Assembly (NCBI GenBank): GCA_903970295.1
Contig: CAJCHQ010000320.1
Span: 1-6,280 of the forward strand
DNA from: Bryobacterales bacterium
GTDB lineage: Bacteria > Cyanobacteriota > Vampirovibrionia > Obscuribacterales > Obscuribacteraceae
Direction: 5' to 3'
DNA length: 6,280 nucleotides
Numbering within the stretch: position 1 is the stretch's first letter; each line of letters opens with the position of its first letter. A program made the translations under genes and the position numbers. Shown piece after piece: positions 1 through 6,272 of this stretch. The notes under the pieces were generated by a model. The model saw only the letters and a list, made by a program, of their open reading frames with translations, did not search any database and was not told the DNA's origin.

Positions 1-910
1 CCGGATCGTTGGGGATGCCGTTGGCATCGCGTACCGGCAAACCGGGAGTCCACCATTGACCGACTGCTTGCGTGTCAATCCAAATTTTTTGCCCCGGTTG
101 AATCGTGATGCCACTAGATGTCCAATTCGGATTGTCGCAGAGGACGAGAACCACGTTAACGCTGACGACAGTTTGACCGGCGTTGGCAATCTGCTCGAAG
201 ATGTTGGGATTGCGCCACGTGTTCGCACTCGGAGTCGAACCTACAGGTGTGCTGGCCACCCGAGGGAATGGGGTGACATTGCCACCACCACTGGATCCGA
301 TTCCATTGCCCGGTTGTGTCTGCAGTCCGCCCGGGTGCTCAACCGGCCGATTAGCTGTAAAAGCTAATGTGACTGGTTTCCCTAAACCAGGTATGTCTCC
401 GAGCAAAGGCACCGATTCTAAATTGACCAGTGGCGACACGTTGTAGACGCTCTTCACTGAGAGTTCGTAAATGCTGGTCTGCGTATCGATTGTCTGAGCT
501 AACGGTTGATTGGCGGACGAGGTCAAGACATTGCCTGTGCCAATATTCGTGGCTAGCACAAACATGTCGTCGCCACTGCCTGTGTAGCCGCCGTCAGGAA
601 CCATGTGTACGAACTGGGCTAAGCCGTTCGACTGAAACTGATAGGCTTCGTTTACCATCGTGTTGAGCGCACTTGCATAGGTTGGTTGCGTGGCAGCTTT
701 GGCGACAAAGTCATTGGTGGCCAAATATTGCGTTGTCGCGGCTACGAAAACAGAAACAACATCAAGTATGGGCATCAGTCCGAGCATAAAAAGAACGTAG
801 AGCACAGGTACGAACTCAGCTATCTCTGCCGAACCTTTACTGCTACGCCTTCGAATGCGCCAATTGCAGTGCCGATTTTTTCGGGCTGGCTCGTGAGCTG
901 ACGCGCGCAT
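1..910 (-). CDS. TadE-like minor pilin / surface protein with C-terminal lectin-like domain, partial (C-terminus off window)
   Basis: This reading frame is open from ATG 910 to the left edge (303 codons, no stop), so it lacks its 3' end. The N-terminus is basic (Arg/Lys-rich, residues 1-25). It is followed by KGSAEIAEF and a hydrophobic segment at about 32-58. This matches TadE/TadG-type pseudopilins, whose prepilin-like signal has a conserved Glu before a single membrane helix. Residues 60-190 are a soluble region, 191-230 a Gly/Pro/Ser/Thr-rich linker, and about 247-303 a beta-rich segment (NWTSSGI, GQKIWID, GQWW, DANG). That last segment resembles the LecA-like galactose-binding fold seen in many surface proteins; this is my recognition and is untested. 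The start is chosen because GGGGA lies 5 nt upstream; an in-frame ATG at 916 is also possible. Tad proteins build adhesive pili, so a surface or periplasmic role is inferred. Upstream lies a good promoter of its own. Confidence 0.82.
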   Translation of the reverse strand, partial: MRASAHEPARKNRHCNWRIRRRSSKGSAEIAEFVPVLYVLFMLGLMPILDVVSVFVAATTQYLATNDFVAKAATQPTYASALNTMVNEAYQFQSNGLAQFVHMVPDGGYTGSGDDMFVLATNIGTGNVLTSSANQPLAQTIDTQTSIYELSVKSVYNVSPLVNLESVPLLGDIPGLGKPVTLAFTANRPVEHPGGLQTQPGNGIGSSGGGNVTPFPRVASTPVGSTPSANTWRNPNIFEQIANAGQTVVSVNVVLVLCDNPNWTSSGITIQPGQKIWIDTQAVGQWWTPGLPVRDANGIPNDP

Positions 911-932
911 GTACATCCCCGCAAAATAAGCC

Positions 933-954
933 AATGTTAGCCAGGGCTAATATT
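933..954. promoter_or_regulatory. Inverted repeat, candidate operator before the TadE-like gene
   Basis: Two 10-bp arms (AATGTTAGCC and GGCTAATATT) are separated by AG and match at 9 of 10 positions. The inner TTAGCC/GGCTAA is perfect. The dyad lies from just downstream of the predicted -10 box to about 23 bp before the ATG, so it covers the expected transcription start. That is a classic repressor position. The 2-nt spacer makes a DNA-protein site more likely than an RNA hairpin. The regulator is unknown. Confidence 0.5.
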
Positions 955-955
955 C

Positions 956-985
956 ACCATATCTGCTGCACTAGCTTATTGTCAA
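956..985 (-). promoter_or_regulatory. Sigma-70-type promoter for the TadE-like gene
   Basis: On the minus strand a perfect TTGACA (980-985) is followed after 18 bp by TATGGT (956-961), which keeps the important TA...T positions of the -10 box. Transcription would start near 949, giving a leader of about 40 nt before ATG 910. The -35 box lies within a TATTG-T-CAATA palindrome and the start region lies within another dyad, so this promoter looks regulated. The call rests on consensus match and position only. Confidence 0.55.
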
Positions 986-1007
986 TAGATTAAAGCGTGG
1001 TCTATTG
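977..1007. repeat. Inverted repeats overlapping the -35 box
   Basis: TATTG-T-CAATA (977-987) is an 11-bp palindrome. Its right half also begins a perfect 7-bp inverted repeat, CAATAGA (983-989) and TCTATTG (1001-1007), with an 11-nt spacer. The elements overlap the TTGACA of the predicted promoter. They could be binding sites for an activator or repressor. The rest of the gap up to the TonB-like gene (1008-1120) shows nothing else I can name and no strong terminator. Confidence 0.4.
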
Positions 1008-1120
1008 GCTGATACATTCATTCAAATATACCCGTCCTGATTTGAACCATTCGGGCGGTTCTATCGATAAAACTTCAGCAGCCGAAAGAGTTTCGCTAAA
1101 TAGAATTGGATCGCAGAAAC

Positions 1121-2173
1121 TTATTTGCCGACTGCGCTTGTGATCATTGAATCCTCGGTACCATTAGCAGCAATCACCTGGCAGCCGAATGGCCCGTCAA
1201 CAGACCGACTCACATCGAGATCGAAGCCGACCTGGTTGCGCAAGAACTGCGCTGGAAATTCCAGAACCAGACATCTGTCTAAGCTCCTGACCGCGCGCAG
1301 TGCTGCTTGTCGAAATGATGATTCGGCGTCAACGTTGCGAGCTGCGCCGGCGGCCGGAGTAAAGTCGACGATTTTACATTCGATGTCGCGGCTGGACCAG
1401 ACCGTTACGTGGATGCAAGCCTTTCCTGGACCCGTGTCATCAAGCAACCATTGATCGTAGACAGTTTTGCATACTCGCTTGTACCACTCGTTCCAGTTGG
1501 CGCTGCGTTTCTCTTTCGGTGCTAATAATTCGGTTAAAAGCCTTGGTGTGGAGCGAAATTCCGGCACCAGCGGTCGGACTGAAAGCAATCGGTCGCCACC
1601 GCCAAGCATGCCGTGCACGCCGGTCTCAGCTGTGCGGGCTTGTATTTGTGGAACGATCGTACTGCCATAACCAGGCACCCAGGTCATCAGACCGTTTGTC
1701 GGCGCTGCAGCTGCCTGTGCTTGAGGCGCTGATTCGGTCTGGGCTATTTTGGCTGGTGGCACAAACACCGGTCGTGGTCTGACCGCATAGTCATGGCGTT
1801 CACGCGGAAACGGTGTGACTGGCGCGTTCGGAATGTACACCATCCGTCTGAACGGGTAAATAGTTTGACCGGCATAATTTGCACTGTTGCTTCTCCCGGG
1901 CTGCGCCGCGCTGCTCGGTGAAAATAATTTGACCGATGGATTCAGTGATTGAGAGTGTTGAGCGGAACCATTCAGGACCTTGCCCGGCTTGCTTCCCTGA
2001 TTTGCTCCAGTTTTGACCCCGGTATGCGTTGTTCCGTCTGCCCCAGAATCATTTGCAGATGAATCAGGAGCGGCTAATATGGTCGCTGCAAAGAGAGCGA
2101 CAAAATAAATGCGACAGCCAAAATATTTTTGCTGGGACCTGAAATTTCCAATCATTGAATTTAACATGCCCAC
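1121..2173 (-). CDS. Secreted proline-rich protein with TonB/TolA-like C-terminal domain
   Basis: The protein is about 350 residues from the GTG at 2173. That start is preferred because GGAG lies 5 nt upstream (2179-2182); ATG 2167 is nearly as good. The frame stays open to a TTG at 2230, but that codon sits inside an RNA hairpin. A basic N-terminus and hydrophobic core (about residues 22-36, FVALFAATILAA) with SSA before ND suggest a cleavable signal peptide. Residues 40-205 are low-complexity Ser/Gly/Pro/Gln/Ala. The last ~120 residues contain WYKRVCKTVYDQW, a strand pair, an amphipathic helix (SFRQAALRAV) and LEFPAQFLRNQVGFDLDV. This order is typical of TonB/TolA C-terminal domains. Five Cys in this part (about 235, 253, 266, 301, 331) hint at disulfides. 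No ExbB/ExbD genes or receptor are nearby, so classical TonB energy transduction is not supported. The partner and exact job are unknown. Confidence 0.83.
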   Translation of the reverse strand: MGMLNSMIGNFRSQQKYFGCRIYFVALFAATILAAPDSSANDSGADGTTHTGVKTGANQGSKPGKVLNGSAQHSQSLNPSVKLFSPSSAAQPGRSNSANYAGQTIYPFRRMVYIPNAPVTPFPRERHDYAVRPRPVFVPPAKIAQTESAPQAQAAAAPTNGLMTWVPGYGSTIVPQIQARTAETGVHGMLGGGDRLLSVRPLVPEFRSTPRLLTELLAPKEKRSANWNEWYKRVCKTVYDQWLLDDTGPGKACIHVTVWSSRDIECKIVDFTPAAGAARNVDAESSFRQAALRAVRSLDRCLVLEFPAQFLRNQVGFDLDVSRSVDGPFGCQVIAANGTEDSMITSAVGK

Positions 2174-2197
2174 AGAGGCTCCGGATTTCACACAGAC

Positions 2198-2245
2198 ACA
2201 CAACCGAGCAAACTGCTGTTTTGTCAGCAACCTGCTCGGTCATGC
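2198..2245 (-). promoter_or_regulatory. Long intercistronic RNA hairpin between the protease and TonB-like genes
   Basis: Read on the minus strand, outer arms ACCGAGCA/TGCTCGGT and inner arms TGCTG/CAGCA enclose the hexaloop ACAAAA. The three positions between the arms are all G-U pairs. Five more pairs, some wobble, extend the base, giving 21 consecutive RNA pairs. On the plus strand the wobble positions become A-C mismatches, so the structure favours the minus-strand transcript. It lies about 28 nt after the protease stop and 15 nt before the Shine-Dalgarno of the next gene. There is no clean U-tract after it, so it may be an mRNA stabiliser, attenuator or imperfect terminator. Confidence 0.65.
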
Positions 2246-2273
2246 TCTCGGGAAAAAAACCGGGTTCGGGACT

Positions 2274-3605
2274 TTATTGTTGCAATGAGTTCAACTGAGA
2301 TACGATGCTAAACGAGTTTGGCAGTCCATAACCATAGAAGTAGCTATATGGGTACGGGCTGTTGGGATTAGGAGGCAGCTGCGAGCAGGAGTTCTGCATG
2401 GCGTTTGTGACGTATTGCGTTTGGGCATGACCGCTCACCGCGTAGCCTTGTGAAGCCAATGCGGCAGCGAGCGAACAAGCCCACGAAGTGCCACTGCGAA
2501 ATTCAAATTTGTTGTCTCTTGCTGACGAACCAATGTTCGTACCGGGCAGTGCGAAAGTTACGCTCGGTCCGAAGTTACTGAATGAAGCGATCTGGGTGTT
2601 TGTATCCAGCGCCGAGCAAACAATTAAATAAGGAACTCGTGGTACCGAATCGTAAGTCCCGTCGTTACCTGCAGCGTTGAAAATCATGCCGTTGTGGTTA
2701 GAAAGGAAATCTTCGAAGTACAGAGTCAAAGCGGGATGCGCCACTGGATTGGCGAATGAATATGGCACTTTGTGATTGATCGGCAGGCTGACAATGTTCA
2801 CGCCTTGCTTTTCCAGGTAAACGAGAGCTTTGATGATGTCCTTGTCCGTTGTGTACTTGCGCCCATTGAATACGTCAACTGGAACAATCGTCGTGCTCGG
2901 AATTGGTGAAGCACCGAGCAAGTCATTATTGGTGGTGGCAGCGATTACAGTCGCTCCGAACGTTCCGTGACCATCTTCACTCGTGTCAACGTCGCCTGTG
3001 GCTTTACCGGTTACGGTGTTGAGCCCTTTGCTGACTCGACCGGCCAACTCAGTTTGTTTGGCGCTGACGCCTGTGTCGATGATGCCGACATTGCGGCCAA
3101 AAATGGCTCCGTACTGTGCCCAGGCTCCTGGCACCTGGAGTTGCTGCAAATATGGCTGTTGATTATATTGCGGATCGTTCGGTGGTACCTGCGGCCAAAC
3201 AAGCTCCTGCGACTGCGCTGTCATGTTTACCTGGACAGCTCCGATTTGCTTGTCTTTCTGCAAACTTTGATAAGCCTTGGCGAAGTATGCTGGCTCGAAT
3301 TCCAATTCCAGACACGCGATTTTTCCGTTTGTGATTTCTTCGACGATCGTTCCGTGCAGATCGCTCATAGTTTGATCGAAGGCTTCTTTATCGAGTTGCC
3401 CTCGAGGAATTACCAACAAATGATTTGGCACAAATTCATCGGCTCGCAGTGGCTGTTGTCGCCGTTGTTGTTCTTGTTGTTGCGGTTTAGACGGTCGTTT
3501 GGACGGGGCGGCTGGAGCTGGCTGCGATGTCGTCGAGACGATCGCCAGGGCCAGCATAAGTGTGTAAAATCTTGCGCTGACAAAAGCTGATTTGGCTGAA
3601 AGCAT
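2274..3605 (-). CDS. Secreted subtilisin-like serine protease (peptidase family S8)
   Basis: This 443-residue protein hydrolyses peptide bonds outside the cytoplasm. It has a signal peptide (about 1-33, core LMLALAIVS, APAA cleavage region), a Gln/Arg/Pro-rich stretch (34-55), an I9-like propeptide (about 57-130, FVPNHLLVIPRG) and an S8 catalytic domain (about 150-440). The triad is visible as Asp177 (GIIDTGV), His213 (DGHGTFGA) and Ser374 (SGTSWACS), with oxyanion Asn314 (AAGNDG). The end, YGYGLPNSF, is the usual closing motif, so the domain is complete. Oddities: the family signature GTSMAxP reads GTSWACS, and the Ser-x-Gly substrate strand appears as SLPIN, suggesting unusual specificity. 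The ATG at 3605 keeps the basic n-region; its Shine-Dalgarno (AAGG, 11 nt away) is weak. An ATG at 3557 would shorten the signal peptide. It is probably autoprocessed and probably co-oriented with the TonB-like gene downstream. Confidence 0.95.
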   Translation of the reverse strand: MLSAKSAFVSARFYTLMLALAIVSTTSQPAPAAPSKRPSKPQQQEQQRRQQPLRADEFVPNHLLVIPRGQLDKEAFDQTMSDLHGTIVEEITNGKIACLELEFEPAYFAKAYQSLQKDKQIGAVQVNMTAQSQELVWPQVPPNDPQYNQQPYLQQLQVPGAWAQYGAIFGRNVGIIDTGVSAKQTELAGRVSKGLNTVTGKATGDVDTSEDGHGTFGATVIAATTNNDLLGASPIPSTTIVPVDVFNGRKYTTDKDIIKALVYLEKQGVNIVSLPINHKVPYSFANPVAHPALTLYFEDFLSNHNGMIFNAAGNDGTYDSVPRVPYLIVCSALDTNTQIASFSNFGPSVTFALPGTNIGSSARDNKFEFRSGTSWACSLAAALASQGYAVSGHAQTQYVTNAMQNSCSQLPPNPNSPYPYSYFYGYGLPNSFSIVSQLNSLQQ

Positions 3606-3665
3606 CGTTGTTTATACCTTGCAGGAGTCGTGACTTTGGCGTCAGTCTAGACCAGTTGTAAGCAG

Positions 3666-3731
3666 TATTTGAAGTGTACAAAGTCATCGGCGTCAGTGCA
3701 AAAGGTCATCGAATTCAATGCTAAAGGTCAT
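3666..3731. repeat. 22-bp-period direct repeats, likely regulator-binding array
   Basis: Three units are phased exactly 22 bp apart. On the plus strand the cores are AAAGTCAT (3680-3687), AAAGGTCAT (3701-3709) and AAAGGTCAT (3723-3731), with GTCAT at 3683, 3705 and 3727. The two units farthest from the protease gene match at 17 of 22 positions; the nearest is degenerate (about 12 of 22). A period of two helical turns places all copies on one DNA face, as for response-regulator direct-repeat sites. The array overlaps the candidate protease promoter. Confidence 0.5.
3673..3701 (-). promoter_or_regulatory. Candidate promoter of the S8 protease gene
   Basis: On the minus strand TTGCAC (3696-3701) and TACACT (3673-3678) are spaced by 17 bp. 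This is a weak sigma-70 match (3 of 6 and 4 of 6). Transcription would start near 3666, about 60 nt before ATG 3605. The 22-bp repeats lie across and upstream of it, consistent with an activator-dependent promoter. The rest of the divergent gap (3606-3857) shows no convincing promoter for the rightward gene. Confidence 0.3.
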
Positions 3732-3843
3732 GGGGAAAGTCTGCCCGACGTCTTACGAAAAACATGCTTCAAGCGCTCTGACTGTGCTTCTTCGGCGTAG
3801 AAAGGGCGAGTACTGGGTAAGTAATTGATAGGCTGCATCGGTT

Positions 3844-3850
3844 GAGGAGA
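3844..3850 (+). promoter_or_regulatory. Strong ribosome binding site that fixes a TTG start
   Basis: GAGGAGA lies 7 nt before the TTG at 3858. No in-frame ATG or GTG is close by, and the ATG at about 3877 is out of frame. This spacing and strength decide the unusual start codon of the DUF4419 gene. Confidence 0.75.
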
Positions 3851-3857
3851 TCTGATT

Positions 3858-5405
3858 TTGATTACAAAAATCAGTCATGACGGTAATACATTTTCAGTTG
3901 ATACAGTTGAGCCCGCCACCGAGCTGCTCGCAGTCTGCAAGACATATAAAGGCATAAACAAATTGCTCACTGCAACAGATCACAAATCTGGCGAAGGCAT
4001 CCTATCGTGCTCCGGTTACAACGACACTTGTGTCGAAAACGTCAGTTACCATCCGTTGATGGCAGCCGTTCATTTGTCGTTCAGCCAGCATAGGCCGTTG
4101 ATTTTGTCTCCCGATATGATCTGGCTGACGATCGTTCAAGGAATTGCGCAACATGTGCGAAATAATTCGGCGAACCTGCGATCAAAACTGGTCGAGCACA
4201 CCGGTAAAATAGAGCTTTCGATCGAGCGGACCGATGTATTCGCTGATTCTCCAGAAACTGATTGGGCGCTGATCGCCTACAGTCTAGCTGAGAGATTGCA
4301 GATCCAAATCGGCGATAAACTTGATCAACTTGCCGCTGATTTCAGCACCACTACTGAGCTCGAAAAAACAGTCTGTTCCATAGCGATCATGGATGTTTTC
4401 GAGCCCTATTTCGAGTATGCCGTTTACTCTGTCTGTGGCATTCCCTCAATCAGGCTCGAGGGTCATCCAGGCGACTGGGAGAAATTACGAGAGAAAGCAA
4501 AAATCCTTGCGTCTTACGGTCTGGATTGGTGGCTACAAGCGTTGAGCCCAGTCCTCCATCAATTCGAACGTGCTGCGCGAGGTGATCTAGATCTAGCCCA
4601 CTGGCAGAACATCTACAAACTAAAAGAAGCCTACGGGAGGGATCGCATCAATGGTTGGATAGCATGCTTTTTCCCTTACATCCAGTCTGGCGCCAGTGGC
4701 AGTTTTACTGTGCGAAATCCGATCGTGACAGCTTGCTCTCAGCTCGACAAAGACGAGAGTCCACCATTCATCACATCGACAGAGATTCCATCTGGTCTTT
4801 CGGTTGTCCCGTTCAAATTGTTCTGCGCCGGGGAAGAGGATTCGATGCAATTTATTGGTGGTTTCGTCGGCATCGAGCAAATAGACGAGTGGCTCGCACT
4901 TAGACCCAAACTAGGATGGGCTGTACGCAAGCTTTTAAAATCACCTTTAACTCTCGAGCTATCGACTCAATACGAAGCTTTGCCACCCTTAGAGCCAGAT
5001 GCGCTGGACGAAGTCTTCTTTAAAATCGTATCAACGAGGAAATATCAATGTGTCACCATTCCTGGTGACCTGATCGCTTTCTACAAGCAGTGTAACGGGC
5101 TTGTATTTAACGCTTCGGGCGCGGGTCAGTTTCGTTCTGCGAAATCGCTAGAAATTCTCGACCAGCTGCTCGAGGAAGAAAGTACTGGACCTGAGGAGGA
5201 AGACACAATCACGGTAAATCCAGAGTATTGGCTGAAAATATTCGATTATCCGAATGATTGTTTCGTGGCCATCGAATTGAAGAGACAAAAGGGCTCCAAA
5301 TTTAGCGTGTGTCGAGTCGATCCTCGTGCGGGCAAGGTCGATCAGATCGCTTCGACGTTCACAGAATTTGTTAATTTAGTCACCGCTCACGGTGGCAGTA
5401 CCTGA
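3858..5405 (+). CDS. DUF4419 protein with C-terminal SMI1/KNR4 (SUKH)-like domain
   Basis: This 515-residue protein starts with TTG behind GAGGAGA. Residues about 60-350 match the DUF4419 family as I recall it: YHPLMAAVHLSFSQHRPL (64-81), SPDMIWL (84-90), DFSTT (161-165), FEYAVYSVCGIP (185-196), LEG..GDW (200-207), IYKL (252-255), INGW (264-267), FFPY (271-274), PSG and VPF (311-319), GGFVG (334-338). Residues about 372-511 form a second module with LPPLEPDALDE, IPGDLIAFYKQCNG (401-414), IFDYPNDCFVAIEL (461-474) and a final STFTEFVNLV helix. This is the layout of SMI1/KNR4 (SUKH) domains, many of which are immunity proteins against contact-dependent toxins. There is no signal peptide or membrane segment, so it is probably cytoplasmic. 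DUF4419 has no established biochemical function, and no toxin gene is visible beside it. Its stop is 13 bp from that of the convergent TetR gene. The DUF4419 call is strong, the SUKH call moderate. Confidence 0.93.
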   Translation: MITKISHDGNTFSVDTVEPATELLAVCKTYKGINKLLTATDHKSGEGILSCSGYNDTCVENVSYHPLMAAVHLSFSQHRPLILSPDMIWLTIVQGIAQHVRNNSANLRSKLVEHTGKIELSIERTDVFADSPETDWALIAYSLAERLQIQIGDKLDQLAADFSTTTELEKTVCSIAIMDVFEPYFEYAVYSVCGIPSIRLEGHPGDWEKLREKAKILASYGLDWWLQALSPVLHQFERAARGDLDLAHWQNIYKLKEAYGRDRINGWIACFFPYIQSGASGSFTVRNPIVTACSQLDKDESPPFITSTEIPSGLSVVPFKLFCAGEEDSMQFIGGFVGIEQIDEWLALRPKLGWAVRKLLKSPLTLELSTQYEALPPLEPDALDEVFFKIVSTRKYQCVTIPGDLIAFYKQCNGLVFNASGAGQFRSAKSLEILDQLLEEESTGPEEEDTITVNPEYWLKIFDYPNDCFVAIELKRQKGSKFSVCRVDPRAGKVDQIASTFTEFVNLVTAHGGST

Positions 5406-5418
5406 GTTATTCTGCTCT

Positions 5419-6150
5419 TTAGCGTGTGGCTGAATGCCGCTGATTGATCACAGCCGATGCTTCAACAATGCTCATGTTTGTCGCCAATGTTGCCAATCCG
5501 GCCTGTGTCGCACAAGGCGATACATCGCGATAACCTTTGACGGCAACTCCGTCCAGAATTGTATGCAGCCATCGATGTACTTTTTCTACGAGAGAGGTCG
5601 ACCGATCGCTTGCCAGCCAGCCTCCCTGTGCGTGCACAAAGAATGCCGAAATCATCGATGTGACTTCCATTGGTGAAAGGTCTGCTCGGAGTTGTCCTAA
5701 TCTCTGTGCCTCGCAAACACATTCATACACCAGAGAACGCAGAAGAGGTTGTGGCTTGCCGTTTGACTGCCGCTCGGCGATTTGATTCTCTTCTTTAAAG
5801 AGGATGTACTGAATTCGTTGTGCGAAAAATACTTTGGACAGTTCTGGCTGCTGTTCCGTATAGGCTGCTCGCCCGAGAAGCAAACGTTCGAGGATCATCA
5901 AGGGCGGCTGTTTCTCTTCCAATAACTGCATCGCTTCATCAAGATTGCCTGCCAGCAGAGAGCGGCGTAACTCGACTACGAGGGCTTCTTTGGATTCAAA
6001 ATGATAGTAAAAAGTGCCTTTGGAGACGTCGGCTTTTTCGGTCACATCTTCGATCGACGTACTTTCATAGCCCTTTTCGGAAAACAAGATCGCAGCGGCA
6101 TTGAACATTTGCTGACGAGTCAGTTCTCGCTTATCTTCGCGTCTTCCCAT
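5419..6150 (-). CDS. TetR/AcrR-family transcriptional regulator
   Basis: This 243-residue protein is a probable ligand-responsive dimeric repressor. The N-terminal DNA-binding domain (about 8-57) is clear: QQMFNAAAILFSEKGYESTS is helix 1 with its turn, and IEDVTEKADVSKGTFYYHFESKEAL is the helix-turn-helix with the family's typical YYHF-x-SKEAL end. Residues 60-200 are the helical ligand and dimer domain, which varies in the family and gives no ligand clue. It carries about 40 extra residues (203-243) after the expected last helix (VHRWLHTILDGV), so it is longer than a usual ~200-residue member. The ATG at 6150 follows AGAG at 5 nt. A TATAAT box lies upstream and palindromes lie at 6247-6272. 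The target could be its own gene or a gene to the right, outside the window. The convergent DUF4419 gene is not an obvious target because its promoter is 2.3 kb away. Confidence 0.95.
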   Translation of the reverse strand: MGRREDKRELTRQQMFNAAAILFSEKGYESTSIEDVTEKADVSKGTFYYHFESKEALVVELRRSLLAGNLDEAMQLLEEKQPPLMILERLLLGRAAYTEQQPELSKVFFAQRIQYILFKEENQIAERQSNGKPQPLLRSLVYECVCEAQRLGQLRADLSPMEVTSMISAFFVHAQGGWLASDRSTSLVEKVHRWLHTILDGVAVKGYRDVSPCATQAGLATLATNMSIVEASAVINQRHSATR

Positions 6151-6179
6151 AATTGCTCTGTGCGGCGGTGATGCAAATT

Positions 6180-6185
6180 ATTATA
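6180..6185 (-). promoter_or_regulatory. -10 box of the TetR gene promoter
   Basis: A perfect TATAAT lies on the minus strand, 29 bp before the ATG. The expected -35 position (6203-6208) reads TAGCGC, which does not match the consensus. The promoter is therefore weak or helped by another factor. Confidence 0.45.
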
Positions 6186-6246
6186 CTCCGTTCTAAATTT
6201 GTGCGCTAGCCTAAAATCTGCTATGGGGTTTTCGGAAGCAGGGCTT

Positions 6247-6272
6247 ACCCGATATAGGTGACCGATATCGGT
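6247..6272. promoter_or_regulatory. Paired palindromes, candidate TetR-type operator
   Basis: ACCGATATCGGT (6261-6272) is a perfect 12-bp palindrome. Just before it, ACCCGATATAGGT (6247-6259) is a degenerate copy that repeats CCGATAT 13 bp earlier. A further half-site, CGGT-TCG-ACCG, runs to 6279. Tandem palindromes upstream of a TetR gene often bind that regulator. The site is about 62 bp upstream of the TATAAT box, so it may instead control a divergent gene beyond the right edge. Confidence 0.45.

Noticed and set aside
56..901. Four short plus-strand open frames
   Set aside because: They overlap the long minus-strand TadE-like frame, which has a good start, promoter and family features. 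They are its shadows.
1083..1095. CGAAA-GAG-TTTCG hairpin as a terminator of the TonB-like gene
   Set aside because: It is short and AT-rich, with a 3-nt loop and no U-tract after it.
2174..2230. Upstream TTG start (2230) for the TonB-like gene
   Set aside because: The extra 19 residues fall in the hairpin region, would block the signal peptide start and have no properly spaced Shine-Dalgarno. GTG 2173 or ATG 2167 fits better.
2247..2275. Rho-independent terminator after the protease gene
   Set aside because: There is a run of seven T on the minus strand, but the stem before it would be only 3 bp.
2967..3590. 207-codon open frame on the plus strand
   Set aside because: It is wholly antisense to the S8 protease gene, whose catalytic motifs are clear. 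Its translation has no recognisable domain, and it has no convincing ribosome binding site.
3612..3617. TATAAA just before the protease ATG as a -10 box
   Set aside because: It would leave almost no leader and has no -35 match at 16-18 bp.
5381..5394. CACCG-CTCA-CGGTG hairpin as a terminator between the convergent genes
   Set aside because: The stem is only 5 bp, lies inside the DUF4419 coding end and is not followed by a U-tract.
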